The notes under the pieces: model-generated | Databases searched by the model: none | Told to the model about the DNA's origin: nothing | Seen by the model: only the letters and a program-made list of their open reading frames with translations | Program-made: the position numbers and the translations under genes | In this document: piece after piece, positions 7,783 through 14,656 of the stretch | How positions within the stretch are numbered: position 1 is the first letter of the stretch | Layout of the letters: each line of letters begins with the position of its first letter | DNA from: Gimesia algae | Lineage (GTDB): Bacteria; Planctomycetota; Planctomycetia; Planctomycetales; Planctomycetaceae | Assembly: GCF_007746795.1 (NCBI RefSeq) | Contig: NZ_CP036343.1 | Span: 4,439,357 to 4,503,356, forward strand | Direction: 5' to 3' | Length of the DNA: 64,000 nt

Positions 7783-8403
7783 ATGATCAACAACATCCTT
7801 GAACTCCTTCGCACGTTCGCCCTTCGGACTGATCCCGACCGGGTATTCGATGCCGAGCAAGCACTTCAGCAACTCGGTGAAGCAGCAATCCACGCTTTGA
7901 TAGAATCTCTCAACGACTCTGACGAAGACCTGCGTATTCTTGCACTACAAATACTCGAACACATCGACCAAAATACCGAACCAGCACTCCCAGCCATGAT
8001 CAATGCTCTGAAAGATCCCGACCGCAATGTAAGAATTGCTGCCCTCACACCAATAGCTTCGTTTGGGGCAAAGGCGATTGATGCCGTTCCAATTCTGGAG
8101 AAATGGATCGGTAGCGATGACGAGTTCAGTCATGTTAGCGCAGTCGGCCACATCTTGATGATTGATTCCACAAGATCCAAAGAACTCATGCCGGTTCTGA
8201 TCAAGTCATTGAAGAGCGACGACTTCGGCATTCGATGTCAGACAGTATGGCTCCTTGGGCAACTCGGCGAGTTGGCCAAAGAAGCCATGCCTGAATTAAA
8301 GCGGCTGCTAAACGATGATGGCTCATCTGTGCAGGGTGTTGCAGCAGAAGCGATTCGGGATATTACGGACAACGATCCAAGTCATGTGGCAATTCGGAAC
8401 TGA
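7783..8403 (+). CDS. HEAT-repeat protein
   Basis: 206 aa from the ATG at 7783; a TTG at 7756 would add nine residues. It is made of about five alpha-helical HEAT repeats, with recurring patterns such as ALIESLNDSDEDLRILAL, 'AMINALKDPDRNVRIAAL' and 'VLIKSLKSDDFGIRCQTV'. Such solenoids bind other proteins or nucleic acids and have no enzymatic residues. It lies 30 bp after the NADAR gene on the same strand and may be the last gene of that operon; the next gene is convergent and ends 8 bp away. No signal peptide. Confidence 0.82.
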   Translation: MINNILELLRTFALRTDPDRVFDAEQALQQLGEAAIHALIESLNDSDEDLRILALQILEHIDQNTEPALPAMINALKDPDRNVRIAALTPIASFGAKAIDAVPILEKWIGSDDEFSHVSAVGHILMIDSTRSKELMPVLIKSLKSDDFGIRCQTVWLLGQLGELAKEAMPELKRLLNDDGSSVQGVAAEAIRDITDNDPSHVAIRN

Positions 8404-8410
8404 ACGAGCT

Positions 8411-10021
8411 TCAGCGAATTATCTTGCAATTTGGAAGTGCCCGTTTCAGCTTTTGGACGCCAGCCCCCGTAATGGACGTGTTATTGATCTGGAGTACGGT
8501 CAGTTTCTTCATGCCCGTCAAGTGTTCCACACCACTGTCCCCGATGCCTTTGTTTCCATTGATGCGAAGCCCCTTGAGATTCTTCAGCCCCTTCAGATGG
8601 CGCAGGCCATCGCTTGTAATTCTTGTCTTTCCAAGAGATAGATATTTCAGTTTCGTCAGCTTCCCGATGATTTCGAGGTTCTCGTTAGTCACGTTGGTCT
8701 GCCGAAGCGCCAATGATCCCAAAGAACGGAGTGTTCCGATTGCAGCGAGATGTGATTCGGTAAGTGAAGCCCCCGTCAGGTCCAGATCGAATATTTCCCC
8801 CTTGGTATTTACCTTCTCTGAGTTTGCAAGTTTTCGAAGGGATGTAAGGTCCACAGGTGTTGTGCGAGGGGTTGGCTGTGTTGATGTTGTGTCGCTGTCT
8901 TTGCCCAAATTGATCGTAATGGTCCGCTTTGCCAAATGGTGGGGCTGGTTCGGTGCTTTGGTTCCCCATCGTGGTGTGTAAGCGTATAACAGCCAGCCAG
9001 ATACCCGATTGACAGTCGCTCGGGTGATCAGCAGATGGGGATGCCCCACATATTTTCTTCCCTGATAAGGCACAGGATGGCCCGTCACCAATGATTTTGG
9101 TTCTGACCAGTTGATTCCATCATCCGAGAAGCAGAAGTAAATTCCCCCTTTTTCGGCTCGCTGTTTCTCGTGGTCCGAATAGACCATGACGTTGCAGACC
9201 ATCATATACTTCTTCAATTCCCGGATGTAAGTAACGTGTGGAGCGTAGACATCACAAGGAAATGAGGCAGGGGGGAATACCACCGGACTTTCCATGCCAC
9301 CACGTCCCTTTTCAGTAAATCCGCCGTTGTGGAATTTGTACCAGCTTCCGGGCTTGCCACCGTCCACAATCCGGCTCCTAGCCATGCCAATTTTTGCAGG
9401 TTTGCTGCCCTGTTTTCGAGTCAAATCGGTGAAATAGGCGTATAAATATGTATTGGTTGAGTCGGTTATTACGCAAACATCCCCGATTCCTTGATGATCA
9501 TGGGTAACATCAGATTTTCTAACACTTGGGGTGAGTATCTGGCCTGATTTTGTAAATACGTTGCTGTCGGCGTTCAACACTGCCATTCCGATAGACCAAT
9601 ACGCTCCCTGTATATCTTTGTTGTATGACACCTTGGGCATTCCGACGTGGTCTTCGGCGTGGTAGAAGGCAAGAAGTTGTTTTCTTTTATTGTTATACAC
9701 TGTGGAAGTAATTCCGGCATAACCGTTATCAAATTCTGTTTTTGCGCCGGGAACGAGAACCTTCTTGATTGGAACAGCATTGTCTAAGGTACGACCTTGC
9801 ATCAAATATGTTGAATCGCCAGCAGTCATAAGATACTGAAACGGATTTTTCTTGATCACGCTAATTGGCTCATCGGGAAAGTAGTTCAGTCCTCGATAAC
9901 CGGCTGGGAAGACAACCCTATGCTGCCCAAGCGTCACAGTAATTTTAGGATCTGCGGCCTCTGTATTGAATAGAGGAAGGAAAAGTAGAATCAGCCATAT
10001 GGTCTGCTTGTAAAATGTCAT
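8411..10021 (-). CDS. Secreted beta-propeller/LRR fusion protein
   Basis: 536 aa with an N-terminal signal peptide (about 1-22: hydrophobic LILLFLPLFNTEA then AADP). Residues ~30-375 have the repeated 'W/Y...DG..W' layout of a five-bladed propeller of glycosidase or DUF4185-like type (for example FCFSDDGINWSEPKSLVTGH and GHPHLLITR). Residues ~390-536 are leucine-rich repeats of the planctomycete kind (LRSLGSLALRQTNVTNENLE, LTKLKYLSLGKTRITSDGL), ending in LPNCKIIR. Exported. The propeller may bind or cleave a sugar, while the LRR may bind a partner. Catalytic acids cannot be assigned from sequence alone. It is a stand-alone gene near the right part of the island. Confidence 0.7.
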   Translation of the reverse strand: MTFYKQTIWLILLFLPLFNTEAADPKITVTLGQHRVVFPAGYRGLNYFPDEPISVIKKNPFQYLMTAGDSTYLMQGRTLDNAVPIKKVLVPGAKTEFDNGYAGITSTVYNNKRKQLLAFYHAEDHVGMPKVSYNKDIQGAYWSIGMAVLNADSNVFTKSGQILTPSVRKSDVTHDHQGIGDVCVITDSTNTYLYAYFTDLTRKQGSKPAKIGMARSRIVDGGKPGSWYKFHNGGFTEKGRGGMESPVVFPPASFPCDVYAPHVTYIRELKKYMMVCNVMVYSDHEKQRAEKGGIYFCFSDDGINWSEPKSLVTGHPVPYQGRKYVGHPHLLITRATVNRVSGWLLYAYTPRWGTKAPNQPHHLAKRTITINLGKDSDTTSTQPTPRTTPVDLTSLRKLANSEKVNTKGEIFDLDLTGASLTESHLAAIGTLRSLGSLALRQTNVTNENLEIIGKLTKLKYLSLGKTRITSDGLRHLKGLKNLKGLRINGNKGIGDSGVEHLTGMKKLTVLQINNTSITGAGVQKLKRALPNCKIIR

Positions 10022-10113
10022 TATTCAACATCCTTTGTTTTAATTGTTGAGGCGAAATTAAACCTTAGCGCTCACTATCTTTCGTGTAAAACTATTCTTG
10101 TGTAATAGCGATC

Positions 10114-11283
10114 TCACAATTTCGCCTTCGAGAACACTTTTCCGTTCGTGTAATTTACAGTAATCACCCCGTCAGGCACGAAGTAGTTGACAATAACCAT
10201 CGAGACGCTTCCGGCTTCGGTATTCGAAACTTCCGTACCGGAACCAAGAATTGCTTCAACCTCTGCCTGTGACATCCCAGAATGGATACTGTCGTAATCT
10301 GCGAGCGATGCCGTCTTTTGTGGCACCACACCGCCTGTATCCGATCCCGACGAATCAATGAAATTACTCATCATCTTATCCATCAGACTCACTCTCATGA
10401 TTTCATTCTGAACGATTCCGTTAAATTCAAGAGCGGTAAATTCAAAGCGATCATCAACGACAAGAAATTGGAGCAATGCTTTCACAGGATTTTCCTGATA
10501 CGTCATTCCGCCAGAGATATTGACGAAGTGATTGCCGTCTTCACTTTCGATAACCGACCATTCGGGATCAGATAGAAACTCATCGATGGCATTCCCAATG
10601 CCGATGCCCGGATAAGCGTCGAGTTTTCCATACCGGACTGTGAGAATTTCTGCCGGTGTACCAAGCAGCGTAGGAAGCACGGTATACGCAAGCAGAAAGC
10701 ATAAACACGCCGACACAATGCCAATTGGTTTACCCCAAGAACGTCTTTGATAGTCATTTTCAAAACGCTTTTTGATATAATTTATTTGAGGCTGTGCCGA
10801 AAATATTGACCAAACCGCAAGAATTCCAAGTCCTACAAAACGAAATATTTTCAGCGTGAAATCATCATCAGGAGTAATCAGCCCAAGAAAGATGAATCCA
10901 AATATTGAATAAAACCATATCATCGATTTCTTTGCTTTTTCATGCTCCCCCAATGACTTCCAATTCTGAGCCATCAAAAATCCACCAAAGCCCCACGTAA
11001 AAAGCAAACTCCATAATCGAATAGCAGTTGGATTCCAAAGAGCAGGTGCCGTATCCATTTTGGCTGTATTCATTGAACCGGGGACCGGTGGTGGCGTTGA
11101 TGAATCTGGCTTTGTAGGGAACAATCCCTTGATGCCGCTCGCTGGTTTCCACTCATCATTTCCTTCAGTCCAAACGAGATCAGTCGGCTGAAGTTCGCCG
11201 GAAGTAGCGAGTTTCTTCAACTGCTGGGACGTGACAGGGCCGTGTCTTTCGCCGTCTTTTGCATAATGCCATTCTTTCGCCAT
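10114..11283 (-). CDS. GYF_2-domain membrane protein with SmpA/OmlA-like tail
   Basis: 389 aa from the ATG at 11283 (GGGAGA nearby); a longer frame upstream is GC-rich and is really the structured leader. Residues 1-50 form a GYF_2 domain (EWHYAKDGERHGPVT...LVWTEGNDEWKP). Then follow a Pro-rich linker and about four hydrophobic helices between ~95 and 215 (WSLLFTWGFGGFLMA; MIWFYSIFGFIFLGLI; IGIVSACLCFLLAYTVL). A soluble domain comes next, and the tail (about 325-389, DYDSIHSGMSQAEVEAILG) has the pattern of SmpA/OmlA-like folds. A role in envelope protein assembly is guesswork. The leader holds the folded RNA and motif copy E, so expression is probably controlled at transcript level. Confidence 0.68.
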   Translation of the reverse strand: MAKEWHYAKDGERHGPVTSQQLKKLATSGELQPTDLVWTEGNDEWKPASGIKGLFPTKPDSSTPPPVPGSMNTAKMDTAPALWNPTAIRLWSLLFTWGFGGFLMAQNWKSLGEHEKAKKSMIWFYSIFGFIFLGLITPDDDFTLKIFRFVGLGILAVWSIFSAQPQINYIKKRFENDYQRRSWGKPIGIVSACLCFLLAYTVLPTLLGTPAEILTVRYGKLDAYPGIGIGNAIDEFLSDPEWSVIESEDGNHFVNISGGMTYQENPVKALLQFLVVDDRFEFTALEFNGIVQNEIMRVSLMDKMMSNFIDSSGSDTGGVVPQKTASLADYDSIHSGMSQAEVEAILGSGTEVSNTEAGSVSMVIVNYFVPDGVITVNYTNGKVFSKAKL

Positions 11284-11325
11284 TGTGTTCTCCCAAATTT
11301 TGTGCGTTGGACGGTTTTCGTCGTC

Positions 11326-11338
11326 TTGTCGGTGTCCT
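11326..11338 (-). repeat. 13-bp leader motif, copy E (one mismatch)
   Basis: On the minus strand this reads aggacaccgacaa, differing from the other copies at one base. It ends 42 nt before the ATG of the GYF_2 gene and lies downstream of the folded element's terminator, so it would be the first conserved block of a transcript that reads through. Confidence 0.5.
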
Positions 11339-11359
11339 GTACCACGATCAGCAGCGCAC

Positions 11360-11390
11360 AAAAAAAGGAGCGCCGAACCACGACCGCTCC
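11360..11390 (-). terminator. Intrinsic terminator overlapping the P1 helix
   Basis: On the minus strand, GGAGCG (11390-11385), a 12-nt loop, CGCTCC (11372-11367) and then seven T (11366-11360). It is a GC-rich 6-bp stem with a perfect tract. It uses bases 11386-11390, which are also needed by helix P1 of the folded leader. Confidence 0.68.
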
Positions 11391-11540
11391 CACTACCCCG
11401 ACCAAGGGGCGCACAAGAACAGCGCATGGCCGACGCCCCCGTTTCGGGAGCGTCCACCAAGCACTGCTTCTTGTGCATCAAGAGCCTTTCGGCTCAGGTT
11501 GGTCGGTTAGTGGGAAGCAAAACTTGACGTTCGCACGTCA
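11360..11540 (-). ncRNA. Candidate structured RNA / attenuator leader
   Basis: Read on the minus strand, five helices nest. P0 is TGACGT-gcga-ACGTCA (11540-11525). P1 pairs 11518-11499 with 11405-11386 (18 pairs with one bulge and a small internal loop). P2 is GAGCC-gaaa-GGCTC (11495-11482). P3 pairs 11476-11461 with 11425-11411, with a bulge. P4 is 11454-11432, capped by AAA. Two loops are GNRA (gcga, gaaa) only when read on the minus strand, which argues for RNA on that strand. The distal P1 arm shares bases with a terminator stem (11390-11367), so P1 and the terminator exclude each other, as in riboswitch or attenuator leaders. I cannot match it to a known class. It may also be an independent small RNA ending at the T7 run. 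Confidence 0.6.
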
Positions 11541-11776
11541 TTCAAATTGTCAGATTGGCCATAACAGGCCGTTAAATAAATCTCCTATATGTTTTAATTG
11601 TGATAGCTACGACGAATTGCCGAAGCATTCGTGTATCAATAGTACAGTTCCGATCCAGCGTCATCCACAGCTATTGACTGAAATTTTGGGATGGTGTTGG
11701 TTTTTGAGACAGGCTTGTCAACGAAAAGACAATTTCATTTAATACCCAGTCTACTCTGGAAAGTTTTCAGAACTTA
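11541..11776. other. Spacer upstream of the folded leader
   Basis: 236 bp with no supported ORF, AT-rich. It may hold the promoter of the folded RNA on the minus strand. A short hairpin GGCC-tgttat-GGCC occurs at 11570-11557, but I see no clear -35/-10 pair. Confidence 0.35.
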
Positions 11777-12394
11777 TCAACTCCCCCATCGCTCGAAGTA
11801 TTCCCTCTCGTCACCGGGACAACTTCCGTAGGAACAATTCCAACACACACCAAAAGAGTGCTCGACTCGAACGAGACACCTTGGGCACTGATATTGCCAG
11901 TGAGCAGGCGGCACAAAGTCTGTGTATTCTGGCTCTTCAAATCCACCATTTTTGATCAATTCGCTATCGTGATTGAAAGACGAACCGTCCCAAATTGGAC
12001 TCCACCCTGCTTTACGAATCGTTTCATAATTATGATCCACATACGGATACACAAGATGATGAGCGATAGAATGAGCGACCCATTGCCAGAATAAAGCTAT
12101 CCATACCATAGAATGCGCCATCATGTACCACATGAACCAGCCCATTCCTAAAAGTTTAAGCGGGAAGAATACACAACAGAATGTCAGTCCCATATTTCTG
12201 ATAATTACGGATACAGAAGATCGTGGTGCTCGATTAGAATCCTTCCATGCCAAGATCGCATAAAACACGACCGACATAAATATCATTGTGCTGAAACTCA
12301 TCCGTTCGTGCATCGGACCGTCATATGTCTCGTGAAAATTATACGCCACCCAAAATGGACTGATGACGAATAGTCTGGCAATGAGGTCTTTCAT
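11777..12394 (-). CDS. Membrane protein with C-terminal zinc-ribbon-like tail
   Basis: 205 aa. ATG at 12394 follows AAAAGGAG with close spacing. Hydrophobic helices lie at about 4-20, 34-50, 65-85 and 86-110 (LLGMGWFMWYMMAHSMVWIALFW). The tail has CPRC (Cys170, Cys173) and CWNC (Cys184, Cys187), plus Cys192, a compact zinc-ribbon layout facing the cytosol or periplasm. The His-rich 'WVAHSIAHHLVYPYVDHNYE' before it could bind metal. I do not recognise the family. Motif copy D lies 39 nt upstream of the start on the same strand, and the folded leader is downstream, toward the GYF_2 gene. Confidence 0.65.
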   Translation of the reverse strand: MKDLIARLFVISPFWVAYNFHETYDGPMHERMSFSTMIFMSVVFYAILAWKDSNRAPRSSVSVIIRNMGLTFCCVFFPLKLLGMGWFMWYMMAHSMVWIALFWQWVAHSIAHHLVYPYVDHNYETIRKAGWSPIWDGSSFNHDSELIKNGGFEEPEYTDFVPPAHWQYQCPRCLVRVEHSFGVCWNCSYGSCPGDEREYFERWGS

Positions 12395-12433
12395 TTAGTT
12401 CTCCTTTTAGAGAGGGGATGAAATTTGCTCGAA

Positions 12434-12446
12434 TTGCCGGTGTCCT
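12434..12446 (-). repeat. 13-bp leader motif, copy D
   Basis: On the minus strand it reads aggacaccggcaa exactly, 39 nt before the ATG of the membrane-protein gene at 12394. It is the only copy near the tRNA-Leu end of the island, about 410 bp inside it. Confidence 0.6.
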
Positions 12447-12607
12447 GTTAGCCAATTAGCATTGGATGACGTAGGGATACAAACGGGTATTTCTTATCAA
12501 CTTCCGTTATGATGTGTTGAATTTATGCCGCTGGATTTTTATTAAAGTGAGTACAGTTTTCACAAGTCTTGACCTTATTACGACTTACTGATATCCAGCA
12601 AACAAAC

Positions 12608-12729
12608 CGGCGCAGATCCAACGCATTTCCGGCGCATTTCCGGCGCAAGGTAGATCAATTTCTGAAAATGCTTGGTGTGGAAACCTAGTGAGGAAAATCC
12701 GGCGCAATTCCGGCGCAATTCCGGCGCAA
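12608..12729 (+). repeat. Six direct copies of ttccggcgcaa-type repeat
   Basis: ccggcgca occurs six times, in two clusters: at 12608, 12630 and 12641, then at 12699, 12710 and 12721. Within clusters the copies are spaced 11 bp apart (ttccggcgcaa), so they face the same side of the helix. They lie 130-250 bp inside the tRNA-Leu end, where integrases and excisionases usually have arm-type sites. An iteron-like origin function is an alternative. Confidence 0.65.
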
Positions 12730-12859
12730 AATTGGCAATATTTGACTAATGTTGGTCCAACTCAAAATCAACGGAGAGATCATCACAAACCATACCCAAA
12801 CAGTTACTTCCAACCCAAGTGTCCTGTAAAGTCAATACAAGATAAATACGGGATTTCCA

Positions 12860-12914
12860 GATTCAAAATCCAGTGAGGGTAAACCTCGTGGGGGTTCAAG
12901 TCCCCCCTCCGGTA
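12860..12914 (+). tRNA. 3' half of tRNA-Leu(CAA), island attachment site
   Basis: Starting at 12860 the sequence reads as anticodon loop ttCAAaa with 3' stem tccag. Then comes a Leu-type long variable arm (gagg-gtaaa-cctc), a T arm GGGGG-ttcaagt-CCCCC (12890-12906), the acceptor 3' strand ctccggt (12907-12913) and discriminator A (12914). CCA is not encoded. Upstream bases do not form the 5' anticodon stem (ccaga is seen where ctgga is expected), a D arm or an acceptor 5' strand. The gene is therefore not functional here. It is the displaced 3' piece made when an element integrates at the anticodon stem-loop; the working copy should lie at the other end of the element. Confidence 0.78.
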
Positions 12915-12918
12915 CTAT

Positions 12919-12966
12919 AAAAAACCCGACGGGAAATGGTGTGAAAACCGTTCCTGTCGGGTTTTT
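12919..12966 (+). terminator. Intrinsic terminator behind the tRNA-Leu fragment
   Basis: aaaacccgac-ggga...ttcc-tgtcgggttttt: a long stem with an A-run before and a T-run after. It follows the acceptor end by a few bases and was probably the native tRNA-Leu terminator. It can also work for the lactonase gene converging from the right. Confidence 0.75.
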
Positions 12967-13013
12967 GTATTTGAGACTGGTCATTGCAGAGACCCAATCT
13001 ATCGCTCTATCAG

Positions 13014-14285
13014 CTATTGCTTTTTAGCCAGATCCAGAAAGACGATATGAGAAGGGTTGCCCACTGCGGCATACTGATCGGTGAACGTCAATTTCCCGGA
13101 GTTTCTGTCTACCTTAAAAATGGCGATGTTGTCCGCTCGCTGATTACCGCAGTACAGGAATTCTCCTGTGGGATCGAAACTGAAACTGCGGGGGTAATTG
13201 CCGCGGGTCCATTCGTCGGCAACCCAGGTCAATTCCCCCTGTGGGCCGACCGCGAAGATGCCAATACTGTCATGCAGTCGGTTGCCTGCATACACAAACT
13301 TTCCATCAGGCGAAACCAGAATTTCTGAGCAGAAGTTGCTGCCTTTAAAACCGGCTGGGAGAGTCGAAATGGTCTGTCGGGAAGTCAGTGTCCCCGCTTT
13401 CGAATCGTAATCAAACAGCACCAGGGTTGAGCCCTCTTCCTGAATGGAATAGAACCAGCGCCCATTGGGATGAAAATGGAAATGCCGGGGGCCATCACCG
13501 GGAGGCAGCGAGACGGTTGGGGGATCATTTGGGGTCAGTTTTCCTGTGTTCTCATCGAACTTCCAGATATAGATTTTATCCAGCCCCAGATCAACGTGCA
13601 GTACAAACCGCCCGCTCGGGTCGGCCTGAATCATATGTGCGTGCGTGTGATCATGTCCGCTGAAAGCGAAGCTGCCTTCTGGTGCATTTTCAGCCGTGGT
13701 GGGACCAATTTCGCCTGAATCATTTTTCACATCAGTCGCCTCGCCCAGTCGTCCGTCTTCCAGAATGGGAAGCACGGAAACCGAGCCACCAAAATAATTG
13801 GCGATCAGCAGATATTTACCTGAAGGATGAATGCTCACGTAAGTGGGTCCGTCTCCCCCAGAGCTGACCTTGTTGAGAGGTGTCAGTGATCCGTCCTGTT
13901 GATTAATCGCAAACGCGGAGACAGAACCATGCTTCTCTTTTCCCACGCGATCAGTTTCATTCGTCGAATAGAGTCGCGTGCCAACTGCGTTGACGGCCAG
14001 ACAACTGGGGCTAGTTCCCATACGCTGGATGCCGGCGGGTGCCATGGCTCCAGTCTGGCGATCAATTTGAAACAAGTGAATGCCACGTCCATTGCCGGGC
14101 GGCAGATCAACCTGAGTATCTAATACATCTTGAAGCGGAGAACTGAAAGTGCCCACATACGCCATCAGTGGTTTGCCCGCCGACTTTGATTCTGCCTGAG
14201 CCAGACCAGCGACAAGCGGAATTGCTCCTGACATCGCCAGAGAAGATTTCAGAAAAGAACGACGAGACTGCTCGGTAAAATTCAT
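13014..14285 (-). CDS. Lactonase-family seven-bladed propeller (6-phosphogluconolactonase-like), Tat-exported
   Basis: 423 aa. A twin-arginine leader (SRRSFLKSSLAMSGAIPLVAG) is followed by propeller blades with the family's recurrent pattern of 'F.....GxLTPL...SGGxGPTYVSIHPSGKYLLIANY' and the late 'GDGPRHFHFHPNGRWFY'. This is the YbhE/muconate-cycloisomerase-like lactonase family (PF10282), whose cytosolic member Pgl opens 6-phosphogluconolactone. Secreted planctomycete versions are of unknown substrate. It is the first non-island gene after the tRNA scar and is read toward it, ending 48 bp from the terminator. Confidence 0.88.
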   Translation of the reverse strand: MNFTEQSRRSFLKSSLAMSGAIPLVAGLAQAESKSAGKPLMAYVGTFSSPLQDVLDTQVDLPPGNGRGIHLFQIDRQTGAMAPAGIQRMGTSPSCLAVNAVGTRLYSTNETDRVGKEKHGSVSAFAINQQDGSLTPLNKVSSGGDGPTYVSIHPSGKYLLIANYFGGSVSVLPILEDGRLGEATDVKNDSGEIGPTTAENAPEGSFAFSGHDHTHAHMIQADPSGRFVLHVDLGLDKIYIWKFDENTGKLTPNDPPTVSLPPGDGPRHFHFHPNGRWFYSIQEEGSTLVLFDYDSKAGTLTSRQTISTLPAGFKGSNFCSEILVSPDGKFVYAGNRLHDSIGIFAVGPQGELTWVADEWTRGNYPRSFSFDPTGEFLYCGNQRADNIAIFKVDRNSGKLTFTDQYAAVGNPSHIVFLDLAKKQ

Positions 14286-14656
14286 CGGTGGGTTTCTATA
14301 TTTGTCAGTGGGTGAGATATTTGAAGAAGATTAGAGCACCATACTATAGTGATTGCTGACACATTGCATTTGTTATCAGCAAGAAATCAGTACACAAATC
14401 CAAGTCTGAGATTAATTTTCCTCACTGCTTTATTTCTCATCCTCTCTGCAAAGACACTTCGAATTGCTTCTCTGGTACATTCTTTACCTGTCATTAACTT
14501 GCTTCAAGTATCACGAGCGGATAGACTTAAGTCACTTCATTCTGATAATGCCAAAGTGCAGAATCTTAACGAAGGCAGGCACAAAACTTCATTTTTTTTA
14601 CAGATCCGTTGCGTACCGGATCTCAACATTAAACGCGAAATCTGGAAGTTCACACG
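14286..14656. other. Intergenic region, no gene seen
   Basis: 371 bp between divergent genes. Several short overlapping open frames exist on both strands, but none has a ribosome site or family pattern. It should hold both promoters; I see no clear consensus, operator or hairpin. Confidence 0.4.

Larger units (their letters stand above)
1..12859. mobile_element. Part of a genomic island ending at a tRNA-Leu
   Basis: This stretch carries orphan, defence-like and RNA-repair genes on both strands, a serine recombinase and many small ORFs. It then stops abruptly at a 3' half of tRNA-Leu (12860-12914), after which typical planctomycete core-style genes begin. A partial tRNA with an intact anticodon loop, long variable arm, T arm and 3' acceptor strand but no 5' half is the classic scar at one end of an element inserted in a tRNA gene. 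Repeats near that end (12608-12729) and a 13-bp motif found only in this stretch support the limit. The left end is outside the window, so the size and the integrase are unknown. The serine recombinase at 1615 need not be the integrase, because tRNA sites are usually used by tyrosine recombinases. Confidence 0.72.

Noticed and set aside
11386-11518. Integron attC site
   Set aside because: The inverted arms lack the GTTRRRY/RYYYAAC end boxes and there is no integron integrase in view; the inner branching also differs from attC.
11285-11742. Overlapping plus-strand frames across the folded element
   Set aside because: These frames are high in Arg/Pro/Ser and arise from the GC-rich helices; GNRA loops on the other strand and a terminator argue for RNA instead.
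12608-12729. CRISPR array
   Set aside because: The repeats are 11 bp with no unique spacers of constant length and no cas genes nearby.
12688-12876. 62-aa open frame running into the tRNA fragment
   Set aside because: It crosses direct repeats and the tRNA-Leu anticodon region, so its residues follow from repeats, not from protein selection.
12860-12914. Intact tRNA-Leu gene
   Set aside because: No D arm, acceptor 5' strand or matching 5' anticodon stem can be found upstream.
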